A DNA stretch of 64,000 nucleotides from Lactifluus volemus (GCA_022376515.1 WTXI01000160.1:20446-84445); one strand, 5' to 3'. Shown: positions 1 to 12,343, counted from the stretch's first letter. The notes: a model not told the origin generated them from the letters alone. Translations and numbers: made by a program.

Positions 1-1383
1 CGTTCTACTTCTGGATTGATGGCCACAAAATGCGTATCATCGAAGCCGACGGTGTCCGTATCACCTTGACATCTGCATTGAAGGCTAATCTGATGCCGAC
101 GTTATATCGCAGACTGACGTTGACGAGCATCCTATCGACCTTCTGAGCGTCACTGTTGCTCAGCGCTATTCAGTGCTGGTTACTGCGCGCAACGATACTG
201 ACTCTAACTGGGCAATTCATGCCAACATGGACACGGTTATGTTCGACCATGTGCCCGCTACGCTTCAGCCTAGTGAGTTCGTCAATTACAGCACTCGATA
301 GTGAATCATAACTTCTGAATTTCAGACCTAACCTCGTCTATCACTTACAATTCATCTGCATCACTAACCGATCTCGGATCTGTGGACGCATATCAAGACT
401 TCAACGACACTGCACTTGTTCCGGTCGTGGTCGAGCCGATGCTCCCTACGGACCGGACGGTTGAGCTCGAGGTTTCCTTCACGACGATGGACGATGGCAC
501 GAACCGCGCCATGTTCAACCAGGTTTCTTATCACTCCCCACTGGTTCCCACGGCCTTAAGTGTCCTTACGCTCGGGCCCAATGCCACGGTCGCGACGGCA
601 TATGGAACGGGGGGCATTGTCCTTGATCACCTGAGCGCTGTGCAAATCATTCTGAAAAACGGTGACATTGGAAAGCATCCGTTGTACGTCCTGCTCTTGC
701 TTCGTGGTATGAATGAACACTTGAACTTGAACTGCAGCCACATTCATGGTCACAAGGTTCAACTCGTTAATCGCGTACAGAACTACTCTTCCACCGACCC
801 AACGTTAAACCCGCCCATTGTCGAAGGCCAGGCGAACCCAATGCGGCGTGATACCGTCCAGGTGCCCCCGGGGTCCTCTGTCGCTCTCCGTGTGGTTGCC
901 GACAATCCAGGCGCGTGGCTATTACATTGTGTGTATCCGACCCTCTCCTTTTCTCATTCTGGCGCTGATCACAGTACAGGCCACATTGAATGGCATTTCG
1001 AGGGAGGCCTTGCGGTGACCTTTGTCGAAGCCCCACTTCAGATGCAACAACGTGCAACTACTATACAGGCACCACCAGACTCACTTCGGCAGCAGTGCCT
1101 CTCGCAGAATCTGCCTGCTTCTGGCAACGCTGCAGGACATGCATCCGCGACGGACTTATCGGGCCTACAGCTGGGGCCGTTCCTGCAGAAAAGCGGGTTC
1201 CACACGAAGGGCATTCTCGCAATGACGGGGTGTGTACTCACAGCTGTGCTCGGCATGCTTACCGTCGCGTGGTACTCGATGAGCGGCGCGTTGAGCGAGG
1301 AGGAGGTCGAGCGTGAGGTGCGCGCAGCTCATGCGGCAAAACTCAATCGCAGACGGCTATTTGGACTCGTGAAGCGTAAATAG
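1..1383 (+). CDS. FET3: Fet3-type multicopper oxidase (iron transport ferroxidase), 5' partial
   Basis: This is the C-terminal part (about 386 residues) of a membrane-anchored multicopper oxidase that would oxidise Fe(II) outside the cell for uptake by an Ftr1 permease. Exons are 1-53, 113-272, 326-680, 738-928 and 980-1383. The introns of 57 and 51 nt are multiples of three, so the frame reads through them unspliced. After splicing, the copper ligand motif HPHIHGH appears across the third intron and LHCHIEWH across the fourth; both are hallmarks of the third cupredoxin domain. A hydrophobic segment about 60 residues before the stop (GILAMTGCVLTAVLG) fits the single Fet3 transmembrane anchor, followed by a short basic tail. 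A secreted laccase would lack that anchor, so the ferroxidase call is preferred. The N-terminal half lies outside the window. Confidence 0.9.
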
Positions 1384-3598
1384 CGCAGAACTTCCGTCAG
1401 ACAACCACGAAGCTTTGGACCACCCATTGCTTCATGAAAGTAACTTATGCTGGTGGTACTGGTATGGAGGAAGAACGGTGTTTCCATGACATGCTCAGGC
1501 ACCGCAACTAGGCCGCCGGTATGCGTACGTACAGCTCGAGCCTGTAAACGCGGCCTGCGGAGCTGCTTTATAGTTATGAATGTTATATACACCCCAACCG
1601 GTCAGATATGAGATGATACCAAAAGAGAATTCCGTTCTCTAAGAACAAGATCACGTTAGGACAATTGAGGAGCCAAGGCACAAAGGTAAGTAGATGTGTC
1701 GAAAAGTCATGTCTGGACTACATTAGCCTTTTCCCGCTTGTGCAACTGGATAAGCTGAATAGCACCAAATTATTGATTTCCAAAAAGCTGGATACTCCCC
1801 AGATTCGTCGAGTAGAGGGTCTATATGCAATAGTACATATTGGTTTGTACATACAGTAGGTTGCTTTTCAAGCATTTTGACTTTTAAGTTCTCGGTAAAG
1901 GCCGAGGAAAAAAGCTGAACCTGAGCGAAACAAACACCAACTTACCGCACGGTACCCTTCACATCCCACCCACACATTCCACGACATTTCTACCGTACCA
2001 TCTAACCCAGGTTCACAATGTTTACGCAGCCGAGCGCGTCTTCATGCAAACATGCGGCGCTATACAAAATAGGATTTATAAATAAATAAAAAAGACAATG
2101 ACATACAATGGGTCACGTGCATTCATTTCCGAACTCTGACGGCATTTTCACGACAACTACGACAGCCGGTGTACCGCTTGGATTTCTTATCGCTGACCGA
2201 GTCCTCATTTTCTCCACGAGAACTATCCTCATACTATATCTTCGGTCACATCAGGAAACCTGCACTAAAGTTTTTTGGGCTTTCCCGAGCAAGCCAAAAA
2301 GGGCAAAAAGTAGCGACCTAGGATTACCCCAAAAGTTGCTTTCTGCTGTATTTTCAAAAAGTAAAAAAAGGTGAAAAGGCAGTGATTTTGCATGCTTTCC
2401 ATAGCACAAATAACTTTTCTGCTTGAAAAAGTGAAAAAGTTTTTGCCCCATTCACTGATGCTGCCTGCACACCCATCCTTTGGGCAGTCACGATCGGGTG
2501 TGGCCGAGGAAGGGTTGGATGTAGTAAGTGAGTCACTGTCGGCTAGGTCGGGAGCCATGAGAACCCCTCGGATATTCTTCGGTGATTGGGTCGTCGCCAT
2601 TCTGACGTGTCCGCGACGTCCATGATCATCGGCCACTAAATGCCTGAACATGAAAGGTTGATGCGAGCCGCGGGACGTATATCAACCCAGATTAGTTCTT
2701 GGATCCTTTGGTTCTTGCTCTTTTAATGGTCCCGTGGGGGGGGGGGGGCTTCACCGCGGGTGGTGGCTGGAGAAGTGAGTTTCTTTATCCAGTCTCTCAC
2801 ATATGGAAGGTGATGATTTTGGTTTTATCAGGAAGGATTGTTCGTGTACACTGTCATGATTTGGCTATAGGTGTACTACACTGGATCGAGAATAGCATTG
2901 GTTTTATTCGGAAGTGTCCGATGAAAGGACTGACAGATGTAAAGGTAAGTGGTTGACGATGTGGAGGTAGAGCGGATGAAACGTTCTTCGTGCTGTGGGG
3001 CTTGACTGCCAAGCCTGGAGGACTGACAATTAATGAGAGCTATCCCAAGGTATAGTTGTGGCTTATCCGAATACTGCCACCTTCACTGCCTAAAGCGCTC
3101 AGCGCCCAACCATGGTATCGCACATAGCCGAGATCAGCAATGGCAGAGGGTTCAAAACCGCTGATTGGCGCCGCGTCATGACGGGGCAATTACGTCGAGA
3201 CACCGACCAGGCACCACATTTCTGCCCTGTGAGTTCAATTGTACTGTATTCAGTCCAGTGTTGTTCAGCACAGACCGCAAATTACAACCCTTTCTCGAAT
3301 TACCAATATGCGGATCTTGAGAGCGGAGGGCGGAGGGAGGAAAAGCCGAGACATGTCTGGCCGGGCGGAACGTCACGTGAGAGGGGGATTTCCTAATATG
3401 GAAGAGGCGCAGAGTTTTCGAGGTGTGTTTTACGAGTCGAGAATGATCTACCGTTTCCTGACCTTTGCTGTGAATATAGCCCAGCCCCTCGCATGGGTCC
3501 GTTGACGTTTCGTTCACCTTTTTACCCCGTCGCCCATCATCATAACATAACCTCTCGTTCCCCTCATTCGAAACCTTCCCAATCCACCCCTGTTTGCT
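1384..3598. other. Intergenic, no supported gene
   Basis: No reading frame here has recognisable homology or a convincing exon structure. There is an A-rich low-complexity stretch around 2255-2455 and a run of 13 G at 2736-2748. The last 100 bases are pyrimidine-rich and probably form the promoter or 5' UTR of the carboxylesterase gene. Confidence 0.5.
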
Positions 3599-5768
3599 AT
3601 GGGCTTCCTCGTCCCTCCCGCCTACCAACCCGTCGTTCGTCATACCACCCTCAAAACCACCTTTACTGGTCTCCAACATATTCTATCTACCGCTGAAGTC
3701 CCACTCCATCAGTATAGAGGCATCAAATATGCCACTATTCCTGCTCGCTTCCGACAATCCAAACTCTTCACCTCCTATCGCTCGTCCACCGATGCAACTC
3801 GCTATGGGTTAGTCCGTCCCCCCCTCAGCTCATTGACGTGTCACTCACCCCACCCCACCCCACCCCCAGGCCGATTTGCCCACAACCAAAGGGCAAAACA
3901 GTCGAGGAGGGACTTATAGCCTTCTCTGGCGCAGAGCCCTCAGCGCAGAATCTGAAGCAGATCGAGTCCGAGTGTCTCAACTTGAACATCACTTGCCCAG
4001 GTGGTTTGACTCGTGAATCGCGTATACCGGTCATGGTCTGGATACACGGGTTCGTTTCGCGCATCGTTTACGTACATTGTCTCTGATCTCACCCTTTCGT
4101 CACTTAAAAGTGGAGGTGATCGGGGCTCTGGATCACATTGGCTCTACGACGGAGGTCCCTTGGTGGAGAGCAGTGTCCGATTGGGGAAACCCGTCATCCT
4201 CGTGACGATAAAGTAAGTTCCAGTTTGGGTCCCTCCATAGCTTCTTTCCTTAATATTTTATTCTTTTTAGTTATCGCCTCGGACTTTTAGGTTGCGCTGC
4301 CGGTCCGAAGCTATTAGAAGACAACAAGCTCGCTGGAGAAGAGGGCGTCGGTAATTATGGTCTACGCGACCAGAGACGGGCTTTGGAGTGGATACACCAC
4401 TTCATCGCTGATTTTGGCGGCGATGGCTCCAACATCACCCTATTTGGTGCCTCCACTGGCGCCTCGGACATCCTTGGCCATTTGAACTCAAGTTTAAATG
4501 CATCCTACCCCCTATTTGCCCGTGCCATCGTGCAAAGCCCTGTCATCGACCCCAATCTGCCTAACGTATCTGTTATCGGCGTCCATCTGTCCAAAGTCAT
4601 GTCTGCACTGCACATTTCGACTATTCATGAGCTACGTAAAGTCCCTGCAGATAAGCTAGTCAACTTTCCTGCTGGCCCACGGGCCGTCGACGACGGTTAT
4701 TTTTTCAAGAATAGATCTCCGGAACCACGCGAAACCGCGGAAGCTGCGCCGAATCACCCCCACGTTGCTGAGAAGCTTACTGCTCAACACATAATTGAGC
4801 AGCACATTGCCGACACGCACGGTACGCATCCTTCACGGATCAGCGTAAAGGCCCTCCAAATCTTACATCACAATCCTTTGGCCCTCGTCCCGCGTCCTCC
4901 AGCACCTGCAGCGACCCAACAGCCGGTGATCATGGGCGACTGCGCTTACGAATCATTTGGATATGCCCCTGCAGCGAACACCTGGACCCCTTCCGCTGTA
5001 GTCCGCCGCGTCGGTGCCATCTGTCAGAGCGTGAAAAAGGCAAATGCGTTGCTGCGCGCATACGACATCTCCGCCCATACTCCAGACGACGAGTTTCCGG
5101 AACGTCTCTTGGAACTCATCAATGATGCACGCTTCGCGTGGCCGGTACACCTTGCCGCGGAAAAGTTCCGCACCTCTCGGTTATCTCAGGATTCTGGTGG
5201 TGTCTGGCGCTACGTCTTTGATCAGGAGGCACCGGGAAGCGATATCCCGCACCACTCCACGGACGTGCTCTACCTCTTTGACACCGCGCGACCCGCCTTT
5301 GCCGCGCAATCGCTCATCCCCCCTCCAGACCATGACACGTTTTACCCGGACCACTTTGACGTTGACGATGAAGAGCAGGACGACGACGACGTACCGTTCG
5401 ACAATTCGGCGTTCGACGACGCGAGCTCGGACGATGGCGAGCTCATCCCACCGGTAGATCAATATCAATACATGGCGGTGCGGGACGCCTTGCAGGCGCG
5501 CTGGATCGCGTTCGCGTATGGACAGGCGCCCTGGTCCCCCGACAAAGTGTTCGTACTCGGACCTGAGGGCGAAGCGGGCGAGCGCGGTTCGAATATCTTT
5601 GATAGCCGTCGGCGCACCGTGGCATGGCGCACGGCGCTTGAACCTCTCGGTCCCGCACTCGTGCATAAAGTCGGGCTCGAGTTGAGCAATGGCCCGTCGG
5701 GCGGCGCGCAGTTCGTACAGCGTCAGCAGCTTCTCGAGGAACATCAGCTTCAGCAATATATGGCTTAG
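3599..5768 (+). CDS. Type B carboxylesterase/lipase family protein
   Basis: Alpha/beta hydrolase of the carboxylesterase type B family, predicted to hydrolyse carboxylic esters; the substrate is unknown. Exons are 3599-3807, 3870-4049, 4111-4212 and 4271-5768 (663 codons). Splicing creates the oxyanion-hole motif WIHGGGDRGSG, the conserved NYRLG, and GNYGLRDQRRALEW. The nucleophile elbow reads FGASTGAS, so the usual GESAG is here G-A-S-T-G with the serine kept. A His in HSTDVLYLF is a candidate for the catalytic His. There is no signal peptide at the chosen ATG, which suggests an intracellular enzyme. Unusual is an Asp/Glu-rich insertion (5353-5455) between the HSTDVLYLF region and the C-terminal helices. 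The first intron ends in a long CCCCA polypyrimidine tract. Confidence 0.85.
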
Positions 5769-6686
5769 CTTTTTACTTGGTGTACCTCGTCCCCCTATCC
5801 TCGTCCCTCGTTCATTCAAAAAACCGTATTCGGAAGAGCCTATGCTTCGGAACCCTTCACCCTTTGGTTTCACTTGGAGTCCCTCGACCAGGCACATGCT
5901 GCGAGGACGGTCCACGCGTATAGGATATTGTAGCTCGTTTATCCGCAGATCTGCAAGTATCGTCTGCAGAACTGTACAACACGCACTCAGCCTCAGCTCC
6001 ACCCACCCACATCTCTCCTATTTCACACGCCATTTCTTCTTCCCCATCTGGGTTTTCATTTGTATTGTAACACCTTTTTTTATTATTTAGAATGGTGGTG
6101 AAAAAGGGCCGCAGCCTTGTCAATGATCCGCCGATCCAAGCCCATTTTCGGTTTTTTTTTTTTTGTTCTGGAATAAACGCCCTTGTTTATTTCTTGCCGA
6201 GTTTCCCGAGTCTGACTTTCTTCCCGTTTCAGCCCCTCAATTTTACCCTATTTACCCCCCCCCCCCCCCCCCCCCCCCACATTCGCCAAACATGTCACAT
6301 GCATCTCATTTTCTAATCAATACATAGTCTTCAGGAAGTCATTTTCTAACAAACACTACACGTTGCACATCTGCACTCTGTTATCCTCATTGATTTATAT
6401 TTATGGCAGTTCCGTTGTCGCATTGTAAGATTAGTTGTATCACTTGTTCTTTTTTTGAACAATAACAGACTTGCACACACAAACGATATGCACTCATATA
6501 AAATCCAATTGATCTCGTGTAACTTATGTGGGACATTAAACGTGGATATTTGCCATTTTGCACTGCGGACGATGTTGAAGTCCGTTTTTCCTCTACAAAG
6601 GGCTCCGATCAAATCAAATGCGCCTCCCGTAACTCCCCGCGCTCGACGTTGAGTCTTCTCGCTTCGTCGCTCTACCCCGGTATCAT
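5769..6686. other. Convergent intergenic region with a C24 run
   Basis: This lies between the 3' ends of the esterase (+) and the hydroxymethyltransferase (-). It holds an A/T-rich presumed terminator region, a T-run near 6152-6163 and an uninterrupted run of 24 C at 6255-6278. No gene is supported. Confidence 0.5.
6255..6278. repeat. Homopolymer C24
   Basis: Uninterrupted run of 24 C on the + strand in the convergent intergenic region between the esterase and SHMT genes. Confidence 0.9.
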
Positions 6687-8574
6687 CTAATCATCCTCCT
6701 CGATCCCCGCCGGTCGCGTGATTGGACCTATGACCCCGGGTACGGGCCACCTCCTCGCGAACGCGCGCACCTCACGGCGGAGCTCCGCGACAAGCTGGGG
6801 GGCCGTCTTGCCTTCCTGGGGTACGGTTGCCGCACGCACAAAGTCCTTCAGAAGCTTGCTGCCAGACTCCTTCTGGGCTAGCAGCGCAAGCTGCACAGCA
6901 CGGTGAAGGAAATCCGCCACGATTCGCAGGTCATCCTCGCGCATGTCACGTGAGGTCAGTGCGGCGGTACCGATTCGGATGCCACCGGGTACCTGCGCAG
7001 ACGCGTCGCCCGATACGGCATTTTCTGAGAGTAAGAACGCTTCAGTAACATCGAGTCTTTTCTGTAAATATGGAACGCACTGTTGATGGTAATGCCGAGG
7101 AGGTCACCAATCTTCTCAACCTTGGACCCGGTTAACTTGAGCGGGCGAAGATCCCACAAGACGAGATGGCTATCAGTGCCACCCGTCTGGAGCTTGTACC
7201 CGTGTTTGAGGAGTTCTTCCGAAAGCGCCTGTGCGTTTTTGATAACCTGTTGTGCATATGTCTTGAAGGACGGCTGCGCCGCCTGCAAGAGGGTGGTTGC
7301 GATACCCGCGATAGTGTTATTGTGTGGTCCACCCTGGCACGCGGGGAATACAGCATCATTCACGCGTTTCTCAAGATCTTGGCGCGCCTCGCCGTCCTTG
7401 CGGAAGAAGATAAGGCCAGCACGCGGCCCGCGGAGTGTTTTGTGTCTACAAGATCTGAGATATCTGAGAAGTCCCGAAGAAAGACCGGACACTCACGTTG
7501 TCGTTGTGACCACGTCACAATACTCGAAGGGGCTGGCGAGCTCTTGGGCAGCTACAAGACCAGAAATGTGAGCGATGTCTGCCATGAGGTATGCCCCGTG
7601 CTCGTCGGCGGTCTTGCGGAGATTGGCATAGTCCCAATCACGGGGATACGCAGATGCGCCGCAAATGATGAGGCGTGGTTTGAAGATGCGTGCTTGCTCG
7701 GCCAGACGATTGTAATCAATGAGCTGCGTCGTGGGGTCTAGCCCATAGGGGAACGACTGGAAGTAGATCGAGGACGCAGTCATCTTCTTCTTGGCTGTCT
7801 GTGCGGGAATTAGGGAACCAAATATAGAGAAAGGCGTGAAGAGGTATTCACATAGTACCCATGTGTGAGATGCCCGCCGTCTGGCAAGCCGAGACCCATT
7901 AACCGGTCCTGGGGTTGCAATAATGCGGTTAATGCAGCAAAGCTATCTCGAGTAAATCTCATTGAAAGGGAAGCGAAGAAAAAAGGGCATACTTGGCTGT
8001 GGACCCAGAGTAAGGCTGCACATTGACACCCCACTTGGCAGGGTCGAGGTGGAATGCCTCGAGTGCCCGCTTGCGGCAGAGGATTTCAAGTTCATCGATC
8101 CATTCATTGCCACCGTAGTAACGGGCATTGGGAAGACCCTCGGAGTACTTGTTGGTCAGGATGGAACCATTCGCTTCCATTGTCGCACGGGAAGTCAAGT
8201 TCTAAGCGGTGGGATAAGTCATAGGTTTCAAATGACTCGAGACAAAATTGGGCACCTCGGAGGCGATGAGCTCGAGGCCAGAGTACTGTCGCCATGTCTC
8301 CTTGTCGATAATGTTCTGAACGTGGGGGTCCGCCTCGGATAGAGGGGCATAGAGGATTTTGTTCTAAAAATGTAATCAAGTTAAGAGTCAGAGCAATGCA
8401 TCTCTCGAGGCAGTGTCTCTGTCTCGTGGATGCCATGTGGTGGCTCTACATTTCCCGAGACGACGAAAGAGAGGAAAGATAACTCACGAAATCAGGTGTT
8501 GATTGAGACATAATTCTACGTGACAAGGTAGTAAAACCGGGACCAAGTGGTCGTGCGCAAACCCGGGACAACAT
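6687..8574 (-). CDS. SHM: Serine hydroxymethyltransferase
   Basis: PLP enzyme interconverting serine plus tetrahydrofolate with glycine plus 5,10-methylene-THF, the main source of one-carbon units. Seven exons: 8488-8574, 8256-8363, 7993-8201, 7852-7942, 7497-7798, 7081-7445 and 6687-7024; 500 codons in total. Family landmarks are [25 protein letters not shown], the [10 protein letters not shown] block, DIAHISGL, and the PLP-lysine motif [14 protein letters not shown], which is rebuilt across an intron. The first ATG (8574) gives a leader rich in Arg and Ser with no acidic residues ([14 protein letters not shown]), typical of mitochondrial targeting. A second in-frame ATG at 8511 starts MSQSTPDF, where cytosolic enzymes start. 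The gene may therefore make both forms. The enzyme call is very firm; only the compartment is open. Confidence 0.95.
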
Positions 8575-8911
8575 TTTTTGAACCACAGAAAAAAAATAAA
8601 AAGAAAACGGAATGAGCGTAACTTGTCGGCATCGGCCGATTCCACCCGCACGGCCATCATACAATACAGCCCTCAGAGATGTCGAAAACAACACCACAAA
8701 TACTCAGCCTCTAAATGGTAACAAGGATTTGTTACGGCTAGACCCATCATGCTGTTTTCGTTGGGCCATTGTCTTTGTGTCTCGTTATATAAACTTGATC
8801 CCTTGTCATGCCTTTCACTTTATTTTTCTTCCTCTTCAGCTAGACGCTACTAGAGCCTGGTGCTCACCTTAATCCTCGCTGCCTCGGACGAGCTATTTTC
8901 CTCAACACTAG
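8575..8911. promoter_or_regulatory. Divergent intergenic region between SHMT and the secreted repeat protein
   Basis: 337 bases separate two outward-facing start codons, so this must carry both promoters. A TATA-like TTATATAAAC lies around 8783-8792, oriented towards the + strand gene. No other clear element was seen. Confidence 0.4.
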
Positions 8912-10048
8912 ATGTTCTTCAATGGGTTTCTTCTTTCCTTATTTGTTGTTGCTGCTGTCGCTGCACCTGCACCATCTATGAACGATGGTGCCACTCCTTC
9001 AATTATTCAGCTACAATCCAACACTTCGTGCACAGGCATGTCACCTTGTTGGTAGCCTTCTCGTTCAAGCTAATAGATCCCATCTAGGTGTTAGTTCTTC
9101 AGGTATAAATCCTGCTCCATCGCCAAGTTTCGTCCTTCTGAATAGTCCGGACGCTGTGAATCCCACCCCGTCACCAAGTGTCATCCTTCTGAACGATCCC
9201 CTCGCGGTGGAGCCCACCCCGTCGCCAAGTGTCATCCTTCTGAATAGTCCGGACGCTGTGAATCCCACCCCATCGCCAAGTGTCATCCTTCTGAACGATC
9301 CCCTCGCGGTGGAGCCCACCTCTTCCAGCTCCTACGGCAATTATGCCGCTTCGCCGCAGGCTTTGGCGAGCCCTTCGATCATCAATCTCAATGCACCTGT
9401 GGTGTGGATCCACCACCCGTCATCCATCTGAATAGGCGACAATTCGAGTCTGCATCTTCTGCGAGCACGTTCAACTCTGGAGGGATCGTGCCCACGACGA
9501 CTACCCCTTTTGCGTTCCCCTTCTCTCCCAACGCCCCTACGACTTTTTCATCGTCAAGTTTTAACCTTGGTGGCGTTGTCTCGTCATCGTCTCCCAATCC
9601 TGCGTTCACATCCGTTCCAAATCCCGTTGCGTCGAACGGCCCGTCTGAGTTCACAACCACAGGTTCAAATGGCCTCGCGACCGTCCTTTTACTCTCCACC
9701 GTCACTTTGACCGTGACCGATGCGGCGTGCTCAACCCCTCCTGCCTTTATCCCCCAACCAGCTCTCAGCTCTCCTCTGGCGTCTTCCCCCGCTGCATCTC
9801 CTTTCTTTCTCCCAGCCGCCTCGTCCGCCTCCCCGACCAACATCAACGCACAGACTCCGTCGGCCGCCTCGGCATCGAGCTTTAGTATCATCGACCTCAA
9901 TGTGCCTTCCTCCTCGACCCCCACTCCTGCTGCTGTGTTCTCCTTCAGCTCAGCGCCCGCCTCGAGTGTCACTCCAGCTCCCTCGCCCGCAAATTTCGCA
10001 CCGCCGGCGAACTGCGACTTGTCATGCCAGCTTACTGCGAGCGTATGA
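8912..10048 (+). CDS. Secreted Ser/Pro/Thr-rich protein with tandem 17-residue repeats
   Basis: Not recognised as a known family. Model: exons 8912-9047, 9103-9398 and 9449-10048 (343 residues); introns of 55 and 50 nt restore a single frame, although the first donor (GTTGGT) is weak. The N-terminus (MFFNGFLLSLFVVAAVAAPAPS) is a clear signal peptide. Residues from 9117 to 9320 form four exact-length repeats of 17 residues that alternate between PSPSVILLNSPDAVNPT and PSPSVILLNDPLAVEPT; two near-identical 102-nt dimers show recent duplication. The rest is low-complexity Ser/Pro/Ala/Thr, suited to O-glycosylation, with short recurrences of the IxxLN core. Two Cys lie near the end (CDLSC). No catalytic motif or GPI signal was seen. 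It is probably a wall-associated or secreted protein; the role is unknown. Confidence 0.6.
9117..9320 (+). repeat. 51-bp tandem repeat (4 units, alternating A-B-A-B)
   Basis: Four in-frame 51-bp units lie in the secreted protein gene. Units 1 and 3 match each other and units 2 and 4 match each other nearly base for base, so the last event was probably duplication of a 102-bp dimer. Confidence 0.9.
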
Positions 10049-11704
10049 GGACTTGACTGCCCTAAGGACAATACTCACTGTATCAACCTCTCCCATCTCA
10101 TAGTTGTATTATAGCTAATGGTGGCTGTATTGACGATTTACCAATAAAGTTCGAGTTGAATTAGACAATGCCGTCTGACATACCCTGGATAAATGTATTA
10201 GGTGTCCTAAAAAAGAAAGGCGAGATGAGCTGACTGTAAATACACAAAGGAAACAGTGAGATGACTCGTCGACATCGTCGTCTTAATCCAAGCACAAGCA
10301 ACACTGACAAGCATACATTCATTCTCGTATTCATCCGCACCTCCTCCCGCGACATGTCCAAGTCCATGCATGGCTACGATCTCCGTTCCAAGGTTAAGAG
10401 GAGACCCGACAAGCGCCCCACTGGCATGACTCGGAAGGGGAGCAAGGGTAGCTCGACCTGGGTCCAAAGCACAGATGGTATATGTATTTGGAGCACCCTA
10501 TGAGGCTAAGGGGAGAACGAGAAACACTTCTTTGAACCAAAGTTTTAAATCGTCAAACATCAGTCGTAAAGTTAACCCATTGGACAAAGTTATGTATCTG
10601 GTTATCCAATCCAGAACATTGATGTTAGTATGACTACTTATAACGCTCCACACACTTTCCAGAATCATGGTGGGGAGGCATGGGCAGGGAGGAGTGCCGA
10701 TGGCACGGTGCATTAGCTAGTCTTGTTCATCATAATCTAAATATCAGTAATCTCCATTCACTGAAATGACAATGTGGCACTCCTCCCTGCCTATCACAAT
10801 TCGCGGTCGCAGACCCAAACACGATTGTGATCGGTGTCGGCAGTGGCTATGGCGAAGAAAACGGTAGCGAGGTGAGGGTGAGGGTGAGGGTGTTGATGAC
10901 CCAGACACACTGGGTAGGACCCGGGATCCGATGAAACTCAGCATCCTATACCCAAAATACTGCCCTGACTTGCTCATCCCCATCCTCATCCCAGGCGAGC
11001 ACACCCACCACGCCCATCCCGGGACCCCCATATCTGTCCATTCGGCATTGTGGCAGCAACACCCGCCCAGTGCCCTCTTTGACCAAGCATGCAACTCTCA
11101 GTTGACCATAATTTGCATTATCAACTTTGATTTCTTACGACATCGCTCAGCAGTTCTAGTTCATTTTCAATCCTCAAACAGGTGGCATAGCTCTATAAGT
11201 CATGCGTCATAACTTCATGTATCACGCTGAGGTAACGCTGACTTTCCTCGTGGTAGGTAAGTTAGTGTAATGTCCTCAAACAGTCCAGAAAATGACTAAT
11301 CTTGGTCCCCACTATGAGATCCATTTCTGTCCAAAGATACATTGTCGAGCGTAATGACGCATTGGTGTGGGTATCGATCTATCTATGTGTCTTACTGGGT
11401 CGCAACTCAAGGTGCAGTGACATCTTCACTACCGTACGCATCTCTGCCCACGACGTTCAGAGCTGTGCCCTCCTCATATACATAACCTTGTTTTTCCACG
11501 AATAACACACCGAAATCAAAACCAGCTGGTCCAACTTATAAGTGCTCCCATAGAACAACAAGTATGTATTTCTTATGTCCATAATGATACCATCGAAGAT
11601 GATAGCTACTCGCGAAAGGTAATTCCGACGTGGAAGTAGTTGTCATTGCCTTTGATGGTACACAAGTTCAATAGGATCCCACACACGACGAAAGCTCATC
11701 TGCT
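10049..11704. other. Intergenic, no supported gene
   Basis: No frame has convincing coding signals. A short minisatellite of GTGAGG units lies at about 10872-10893. Otherwise nothing stands out. Confidence 0.45.
10872..10893. repeat. GTGAGG minisatellite
   Basis: About three and a half direct copies of a six-base GTGAGG unit in a non-coding stretch. Confidence 0.7.
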
Positions 11705-12264
11705 TCAAGCAATTGTAATCTTCTTTCGCTCTGTTTCAGGCGTTGACCTCGGGAAGGCGATAGTCAAAACGCCGTTCTCCATGGACGCTTTGATGTCCTC
11801 ATTCTGCATGCCTTTCGTCAGCACATTTATTCAATCAGTTTTTGAGTGACAACTTGACTTGCCTTGAGGCCATGTGGCAAGGACAACCCCCTCGCGAATT
11901 TCCCATAGCGGCGTTCGCGAATGGCATAACCCCCCTCGTTGCGCTCAGAATATCCCTTGCTCTCCCCAGAAACGGTGAGAACATCATTGTGTACGTCGAT
12001 TGACACGTCTTCTTTCTGCAAGCCAGGAAGTTCGAAGGCCACGTTGACATTATTGGTGTCCTTGTCGTAGTGAACGTCCATCCTGCGAGCACGATGAGCT
12101 CATTGTACGGTACTGTGAAGCATTAAACAAACTTACCTGGGCCTGAAGGTGTCTACGCTCGGGCTTTGGCGGATTGCTCGCGAGTTGAACGCCTCATCGA
12201 AGAAGCGATCAAGACTGGCAAAGTCGCTAAGAATGTCGTTGAAGTAGCAGGTGGTGAGCGACAT
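11705..12264 (-). CDS. Small heat shock protein, Hsp20/alpha-crystallin family
   Basis: ATP-independent chaperone that holds unfolding proteins as oligomers. Three exons: 12137-12264, 11863-12082 and 11705-11803 give 148 residues, the normal size. After a short N-terminus (LDRFFDEAF), the alpha-crystallin domain runs from MDVHYDKDTNNVNVAFELPG through VSIDVHNDVLTVSGE to ARGLSLPHGLKNEDIKASME, ending in GVLTIAFPR. The second intron (11804-11862) begins with GC: AAG|GCAAGT ... ATGCAG|AAT. Only this splice restores the conserved GLKNEDIKA block. A TATAAAAG box on the minus strand at 12336-12343 and a heat shock element at 12457-12468 lie upstream, as expected for a heat-induced gene. Confidence 0.93.
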
Positions 12265-12335
12265 GTAGTAAAGAGGATGATCGTTAAGAATAAGTTTGTA
12301 AGTTGTTGAGACGAGCGAGTTCAAGTTCTTCTGTG

Positions 12336-12343
12336 CTTTTATA
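12336..12343 (-). promoter_or_regulatory. TATA box of hsp20
   Basis: TATAAAAG read on the minus strand, about 75 bases upstream of the hsp20 start codon, a normal core promoter position given a short leader. Confidence 0.6.

Noticed and set aside
681..737. Continuous frame through the HIHGH region of the ferroxidase
   Set aside because: The 57 nt are a multiple of three and stop-free, but splicing them out gives HPHIHGHK, which the family requires.
10261..10503. 80-codon frame, possible small gene
   Set aside because: No domain, no splice pattern, no promoter, and overlapping frames of similar length exist on the other strand.
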